This document shows, piece after piece, positions 30,463-35,183 of a stretch of 35,183 bases of DNA (position 1 is the stretch's first letter; each line of letters begins with the position of its first letter). The notes below the pieces were generated by a model. It searched no databases. It was given only the letters and a program-made list of their open reading frames with translations, and was not told the DNA's origin. Position numbers and translations under genes: made by a program. Origin of the DNA: Candidatus Eisenbacteria bacterium (GTDB lineage: Bacteria; Desulfobacterota; Binatia; DP-6); the NCBI GenBank assembly GCA_035577985.1, contig DATJZY010000146.1:1-35183 (forward strand), written 5' to 3'.

Positions 30463-33273
30463 ATGCTCTCACGGAAGACCATCGAAGCGTATCTCTTCTT
30501 TCTGCTGCGCAACAAAGTGCTCGTCTCGATGGTCGTCGCGGTCATCACGGCGGGGCTCGCGTTCTGCATGTGGGAGAAGATGCACGTCTTCACCAACTTC
30601 TTCGACCTCTACCCGCCGAACCATCCGTACGTGCGGCTCTACCAGCAGTACCGCAACATGTTCGGCACCGCGAACACGGTCGTGTTCGTGGTCGAGGTGC
30701 AGAACGGCACCATCTACGACGATCCCGCGACGGTGCAGAAGGTCGAGCGGATCACCCTCGAGCTGCTCCACGACGTGCCGGGCGTGAACGGCGAGCAGGT
30801 CATGTCCATCACGCACCCGAAGCTGAAGACGACGCTCACCGCCGGCTCCGGCATCAAGGTCGTCCCGCTCACGTATCCGCGCGTCCCGGAGACCAAGGAC
30901 GATCTCCGCTTCCTGCGCCAGAAGATCCGCTCGAGCGAATACCAGGGCGTGTTCGTGTCGGACGACGACAAGGCGACGCAGATCGTGGCCGGCTTCTGGG
31001 AGGAGGGCCTCAACGAGCAGACCTTCCCCATCATGTGGCAGAAGATCCAGGACATCGTGGCGCGGGAGTCGGACGCGAACACGAAGATCTACGTGACGGG
31101 TCCGCCGATTCTCTACGCGTACTTCATCGAGGCCAGCCCGAAGATGGTGGCGGCGCTGGCGGCCTCCCTCGCGATGATCGTCCTCATCCTGTGGATCGAG
31201 TTCCGGAGCTGGCAGGGCCTGGTGATCCCGGTCTTCAGCGGAGTGCTGTCGGCCATCTGGGGTCTCGGCTTCGGCGGGCTCTGCGCGTGGCTCAGCCAGT
31301 ACGTGTCGCACCCCGAGCTGAAGATGCTGATGAACGTCAGCATGGATCCGCTCGTCCTCGTGATCCCGCTCCTCATCTCCGCGCGCGCACACTCGCACTC
31401 GGTGCAGTCGATGGAGCGCTACCACGAGGAGTATCACCGCCTGAAGGACAAGAACCAGGCGATCGTGAAGTCGTACACCGAGATCTACGCACCCGCGATG
31501 GTCTCGCTCATGGCGGACGGCCTCGCCACGCTGACGCTGCTCGTCGCGCGCATTCCCCTGATCCAGAAGCTCGCCATCCTGTGCTCGTTCTGGATCATCT
31601 CCATCTTCGTCTCGGTCGTGACGCTCCATCCGATCATCCTCGCCTTCACGCCGCCGCCGCGCGAGTTCGTGTCGGGCAAGGGTGTGCTCGAGCGCTTCAT
31701 GTCGTGGATGATGCTGGTGACGGTGTGCTGGCTCTTCTGGCTCTACGGCCACTTCCCGCAGGCGGCGTGGCTGACGATCCCGGGCGTGGGCTCGATCGGG
31801 CTCCTCGGCGTCTTCTTCGCCGTCGTTCTCTTCTGCGGCTTCGCAGACGTGACGACCGGCACGCCGCCGCCCGTCTACAGCCACCTGGGCGTCGCGATGT
31901 GCAAGGCGACCGACGCGTTCGGCGTCTTCTTCGGGAACGTCTACCTCGCGATCGAACGGGGGCTCATCTGGCTCGCGGAGGAGTGGCGGCGACCCGTCGT
32001 GCTCGGAGTGCTGATCTTCCTGCTCAGCTTCGGCCTGTACTTCCAGAGCAAGCTGAAGGTCGGGGACGCGACGCCGGGCGGCGCGCTTCTCTACGCCGAC
32101 CACCCCTACAACCAGGCCTTCCACAAGGTGAACGAGAAGTTCACCGGGGCGAGCCAGCTCGTCGTCATCGCGGAGGGCGCGGCCTTCTGCACGACGGACG
32201 GCAAGCCGTGCCAGGGCGAGAAGTGCAAACGATGCTACCCGGAGGTGGCGGGCACCTGCGGCGCGCCGGAGAAGTGCGTCCAGCGCGAGGGGACGCTCCA
32301 GGACGCGGAGGTGCTGAACGGCCTCGACCTCTTCGCGCGCTACATGGCCGAGCGCGAGGAGGTGGGCGGGACGGTCACGGCGGCGTCGCTCTTGAAGAAG
32401 ATCTTCCGCACGTTCCACGAAGCCGAGCCCAAGTGGGAGATCCTGCCGACACGCAACGACCACGTGGCGCAGCTCTTCTTCCTGCTCACGTCGAACACGC
32501 GGCGCGGCGAGATGGACAACTTCTTCGACTCGAACTACGCGAACGCGACCGTCACCGTCTTCTACAAGGACTACACCCACGAGACGATCGAGAACTCGAT
32601 CGCGCGCGCGAAGGACTACATTGCCCTGCACCAGGCCGACACGTCGGCGGTGCGCTACCGCCTCGCGGGCGGCATCATCGGCATCCTGGCGGCCGTCAAC
32701 GAAGAGGTCGAGTGGTCCTATCGCGTGAACCTGATCCTGATCCTCGTCGTCGTCTTCCTGCTCTCGTACGCCACCTACGTGTCGGTGTGGGGCGCGCTCA
32801 TCGTGATGCTGCCGTCGCTCGTGGCGCAGCCCTTGTCGGAAGCCGTGATGTACCTCTTCGGCATCGACATGAACATCAACTCGCTGCCCGTGGCGGCGAT
32901 CGGCATCGGCATCGGCATCGACTACGGGTACTACGTGCTCTCGCGCATCGTGGAAGAGCTCGCGGCCGGCTGCACGTTCGAGACGGCGATCCGCCGCATG
33001 TTCGAGACCACCGGGAAGACCGTGCTTTTCACCGGCGTGTCGCTCACCGCCAGCATCATCTTCTGGGTGTTCTTCCCGATGAAGTTCCAGGCCGACATGG
33101 CGTTGCTGCTCGTCCTGCTGCTCGCATTCCACCTGGCCGGGGCGCTGATCTTCATCCCGCCCATGGTGGCGTTGTTCCGACCACGGTTCGCGATCCGGTA
33201 CGCCGAAGCCCGCGCGCGGGTTCTCGCCGCCGAGCAGGCGGCGACGGAGGCCGCCGTAGCCGCCGGTCGGTAG
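30463..33273 (+). CDS. RND/MMPL family transporter
   Basis: A 936-aa inner-membrane transporter of the RND superfamily (MMPL/HpnN-like). One N-terminal membrane segment (about 20-36) is followed by a large periplasmic loop, then membrane helices near 226-245, 253-280, 293-305, 345-363, 367-395, 412-425 and 440-460. A second half repeats the plan from about 511, with helices near 755-777, 800-830 and 855-905. The GIGIGIDYGYYV segment (about 815-824) holds the proton-relay-type acid. The second periplasmic loop carries a Cys-rich stretch, C576, C583, C588, C591, C599 and C605. It likely exports a lipid or hydrophobic molecule. TAGAGG precedes the ATG. The DUF1329 gene follows after 26 bases. 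Confidence 0.93.
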   Translation: MLSRKTIEAYLFFLLRNKVLVSMVVAVITAGLAFCMWEKMHVFTNFFDLYPPNHPYVRLYQQYRNMFGTANTVVFVVEVQNGTIYDDPATVQKVERITLELLHDVPGVNGEQVMSITHPKLKTTLTAGSGIKVVPLTYPRVPETKDDLRFLRQKIRSSEYQGVFVSDDDKATQIVAGFWEEGLNEQTFPIMWQKIQDIVARESDANTKIYVTGPPILYAYFIEASPKMVAALAASLAMIVLILWIEFRSWQGLVIPVFSGVLSAIWGLGFGGLCAWLSQYVSHPELKMLMNVSMDPLVLVIPLLISARAHSHSVQSMERYHEEYHRLKDKNQAIVKSYTEIYAPAMVSLMADGLATLTLLVARIPLIQKLAILCSFWIISIFVSVVTLHPIILAFTPPPREFVSGKGVLERFMSWMMLVTVCWLFWLYGHFPQAAWLTIPGVGSIGLLGVFFAVVLFCGFADVTTGTPPPVYSHLGVAMCKATDAFGVFFGNVYLAIERGLIWLAEEWRRPVVLGVLIFLLSFGLYFQSKLKVGDATPGGALLYADHPYNQAFHKVNEKFTGASQLVVIAEGAAFCTTDGKPCQGEKCKRCYPEVAGTCGAPEKCVQREGTLQDAEVLNGLDLFARYMAEREEVGGTVTAASLLKKIFRTFHEAEPKWEILPTRNDHVAQLFFLLTSNTRRGEMDNFFDSNYANATVTVFYKDYTHETIENSIARAKDYIALHQADTSAVRYRLAGGIIGILAAVNEEVEWSYRVNLILILVVVFLLSYATYVSVWGALIVMLPSLVAQPLSEAVMYLFGIDMNINSLPVAAIGIGIGIDYGYYVLSRIVEELAAGCTFETAIRRMFETTGKTVLFTGVSLTASIIFWVFFPMKFQADMALLLVLLLAFHLAGALIFIPPMVALFRPRFAIRYAEARARVLAAEQAATEAAVAAGR

Positions 33274-33299
33274 AACTCGAACACGAGGGGGGCCTCGCG

Positions 33300-34601
33300 A
33301 TGGGCAAGTTCCTGGTGCTGGCGATGACGGTCGGGCTGGCCGTGCCCGGCTGGGCCGAGCTGAAGCCCGGCATGATGCTCGACCCGTCCACGGCCGGCGA
33401 AGCCGCCGGCTTGCTGCCGCCGGAGATCCTGAAGCACTACCAGAACGGCGACTACAAGAATCCCGTCGTCGATTTCCCATCGAGCAAGTTCCGCTGGGAC
33501 GACGGCTTCGACGAGGCCACCAAGCGAAACGGGGAGACGCTCACCCTGAACGAGCACGGGGAGCCCGTCGACAAGGCGACGGGGAAACGCCCGGACTACA
33601 TCACCGGCATCCCGTTCCCGGGGGTCACCTCCGACGATCCGCAGGGCGGGCAGAAGATCATCTGGAACCTCTACTACGCGTACTACACCGGCGGGAACAG
33701 CCACAACGAGACGGCGCTCAACTGGATGAGCCGCACCGGCGTGCAGCGATCCTCCGAGCAGGACGTCTACTTCCTGTACTACGACGGTCAGCCGCGCCAC
33801 TACTCGCCGCCGGCGAATCCCGACAACCTCCTGTTCCAGTTCCTCGCCGTCTCGACGAGCCCCGCCGACATCCAGGGCACCGCGGCGCTCGGCTATCGCT
33901 TCAAGGATCCGGACAAGCGCGACCTCTCCTGGGCCTACGTCCCGGCGCTGCGGCGCGTACGCCAGGTCTCGCCGGCCAACCGCTCCGACGGCTTCCTCGG
34001 CTCGGATCAGAGCCAGGACGACGGTCCCTTCTTCGACGGCAAGGCCGAGGACTTCGAGTGGAGGATCACGGGCCACAAGGACGCGCTGCGCATCGTCGAT
34101 CCGGACAGCATTGCCGGCAAGGTGGAGCGCAGGCCCCTCGAGGGTGGCGGCTGGCGGACCGTGTCGATCAACAACGACCGGAGCGTCGGCTACATGGTGA
34201 AGGATTGGACCGGGGTCGCCTGGGCGCCGACGGCGGGCGCGGTCGCGAAGCGCAGGTTCTGGGTGATCGAGGGCGTGCCGAAGGACAAGTACTACCTCTA
34301 CGGCAAGATCGAGCTGTGGATCGACGACCAGTCGTGGCAGGGTGCCTGGAACCGCAAGTTCTCGTGGCAGGGTGACCTGCTGAACGTCTACCAGGTGATG
34401 GGCTTCGCCTCCGCCGACTTCAACGACAAGGAGCGCTTCTGGGGCTCGACGCAGGGCTTCCAGCTCTCCGAGAACATCAAGGCCGATCGCGCGACCGTCT
34501 CCGGCCAGAACGGGCGCGGCGGCGATCCGGCCAACGATCGGCGCATCCCGCTGAAGCCGGGCTTCTTCGACTACCAGACGCTCAGCCGCTTCGGTAAGTG
34601 A
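33300..34601 (+). CDS. DUF1329 domain-containing exported protein
   Basis: A 433-aa protein with a signal peptide (MGKFLVLAMTVGLAVPGWAE). DUF1329 proteins are predicted outer-membrane or periplasmic lipid-binding beta-barrel-like proteins of the LolA/LolB-type clan, generally encoded with RND transporters, Ycf48-like proteins and DUF1302. Segments seen include LLPPEILKHYQNGDYKNPVV, GIPFPGVTSDDPQGGQKIIW, RDLSWAYVPALRRVRQVSPA and KDKYYLYGKIELWIDDQSWQ. The ATG at 33300 has GAGGGGG before it. It ends the export cluster. No DUF1302 gene is seen inside the window, though it could lie elsewhere. The cargo is unknown. Confidence 0.93.
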   Translation: MGKFLVLAMTVGLAVPGWAELKPGMMLDPSTAGEAAGLLPPEILKHYQNGDYKNPVVDFPSSKFRWDDGFDEATKRNGETLTLNEHGEPVDKATGKRPDYITGIPFPGVTSDDPQGGQKIIWNLYYAYYTGGNSHNETALNWMSRTGVQRSSEQDVYFLYYDGQPRHYSPPANPDNLLFQFLAVSTSPADIQGTAALGYRFKDPDKRDLSWAYVPALRRVRQVSPANRSDGFLGSDQSQDDGPFFDGKAEDFEWRITGHKDALRIVDPDSIAGKVERRPLEGGGWRTVSINNDRSVGYMVKDWTGVAWAPTAGAVAKRRFWVIEGVPKDKYYLYGKIELWIDDQSWQGAWNRKFSWQGDLLNVYQVMGFASADFNDKERFWGSTQGFQLSENIKADRATVSGQNGRGGDPANDRRIPLKPGFFDYQTLSRFGK

Positions 34602-34644
34602 CGAGCTCGGCCGCGACGCTGCGGCCGAGCGATCCGGACACGCC

Positions 34645-35183
34645 ATGGACTTCCGTCTCTCGCCCACCGAGCACGCCTTCCAGCGCGAGGTCCACGACTG
34701 GCTCGTCGCGAACCTTCCCCAGGGCTGGGGCACGCCGGCCTTCGAGAGGCCCGAGGACCCGGCCGACAAGGTTCGCTTCATGCGCTGGTGGTACGGCCGG
34801 CTGAACGAGGGCGGCTGGGCGGGGCTCCACTGGCCGCGCGAGTACGGCGGTCGTGGTGCGACGCCGATCGAGCAGTTCCTGTTCGCGGAGGAGTATACGC
34901 GCGCGAGCGCACCCTCGATGATCGACATCGGGGTCGGCCCGGGGCTCGTCGGCCCGACGCTCATCCATCACGGCACCGAGGGGCAGAAGCGGCGCTTCCT
35001 TCCGGCGATCCTCCGGGGCGAGGAGGTGTGGTGTCAGGGGTTCTCGGAGCCGAACGCCGGCTCGGACCTCGCGAACTGCCGCACGCGCGCCGACCTCGTC
35101 GGCGACACGTTCCACGTGAACGGCCAGAAGATCTGGACCAGCTACGCGCGCTACGCCGACTGGTGCATCCTGATCGTGCGCAC
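34645..35183 (+). CDS. Acyl-CoA dehydrogenase, N-terminal part (3' truncated)
   Basis: The reading frame starts at the ATG at 34645 and runs off the right edge after about 179 codons. It shows MDFRLSPTEHAFQREVHDWL, WPREYGGRGATPIEQFLFAE, LVGPTLIHHGTEGQKRRFLP, EEVWCQGFSEPNAGSDLANC and QKIWTSYARYADW, which are standard acyl-CoA dehydrogenase N-terminal and middle-domain motifs. It is a paralogue of the enzyme at 22923, sharing the same order of motifs with many substitutions. A gap of 43 bases follows the DUF1329 gene, so it may share the export operon. The missing C-terminus (catalytic base and the GTSEIQRN-type segment) cannot be checked. Confidence 0.95.
   Translation, partial: MDFRLSPTEHAFQREVHDWLVANLPQGWGTPAFERPEDPADKVRFMRWWYGRLNEGGWAGLHWPREYGGRGATPIEQFLFAEEYTRASAPSMIDIGVGPGLVGPTLIHHGTEGQKRRFLPAILRGEEVWCQGFSEPNAGSDLANCRTRADLVGDTFHVNGQKIWTSYARYADWCILIVR

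Noticed and set aside
30469..33480. Roughly 1000-codon antisense open frame opposite the RND transporter
   Set aside because: The same GC-driven shadow effect; its residues are mostly charged, with no domain, while the plus strand carries the complete transporter.
1..35183. rRNA, tRNA, CRISPR arrays, insertion sequences, prophage or integron features
   Set aside because: I looked for these by eye and found none; there are no regularly spaced repeats, transposase motifs or tRNA-like cloverleaf sequences that I could support.

Overview
The window is a densely coded, very GC-rich (roughly 70 percent by eye) stretch of bacterial chromosome. It has about 37 protein genes, short intergenic gaps, many ATGA-type overlaps and many GTG starts. 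I see no rRNA, tRNA, CRISPR array, transposase or phage gene. The gene content points to an environmental, lipid- and acid-degrading bacterium: acyl-CoA dehydrogenases, class III CoA-transferases, an acyl-CoA ligase, an RND/MMPL exporter with DUF1329 and Ycf48-like partners, and small secreted cysteine-rich proteins. The style resembles Candidatus Binatota and other former deltaproteobacterial soil lineages. That placement is inference; no marker gene here settles it.

Layout. (1) 1-6192, plus strand: the end of a hydantoinase/oxoprolinase B subunit, RidA, YjbQ, a GH38 alpha-mannosidase and a hydantoinase A subunit. (2) 6197-10482: a small secreted protein, a dienelactone hydrolase, a 150-bp imperfect palindrome, another small secreted protein and the helicase HrpB. 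(3) 10524-13334: an alkylsulfatase-like metallo-beta-lactamase protein, a 78-aa secreted Cys-rich protein, then a minus-strand dodecin and second metallo-beta-lactamase pair. (4) A divergent intergenic region with a 26-bp perfect inverted repeat, then 13583-18724, plus strand: secreted alpha/beta hydrolase, BadH-like SDR, two GFA-family zinc proteins around a secreted peroxiredoxin and a lipoprotein, an LCM-type methyltransferase, a 50-aa orphan and a LysE exporter. (5) 18734-21586, minus strand: a heme-oxygenase-like putative diiron enzyme coupled to an SDR and a NUDIX hydrolase, and a PPOX flavoprotein. (6) 21674-27660, plus strand: CoA-transferase, acyl-CoA dehydrogenase, a cupredoxin with a Cys-rich head, crotonase, second CoA-transferase, and a dihydropteroate synthase resembling mobile sulfonamide-resistance Sul enzymes more than ordinary FolP. 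(7) 27669-end: a minus-strand acyl-CoA ligase, then Ycf48-like, RND transporter, DUF1329 protein and a truncated acyl-CoA dehydrogenase.

How the parts fit. Regions 6 and 7 hold the pieces to activate acids to CoA thioesters, move CoA, desaturate and process acyl chains, and export or traffic a lipid-like compound. Regions 1 and 4 look like accessory catabolic and detoxification cassettes. The items most worth following up are the Sul-like DHPS with a likely CTG start, the putative diiron-oxidase/SDR/NUDIX operon, the Cys-rich insertion in the RND transporter, the crotonase lacking both catalytic glutamates, and three intergenic palindromic elements.
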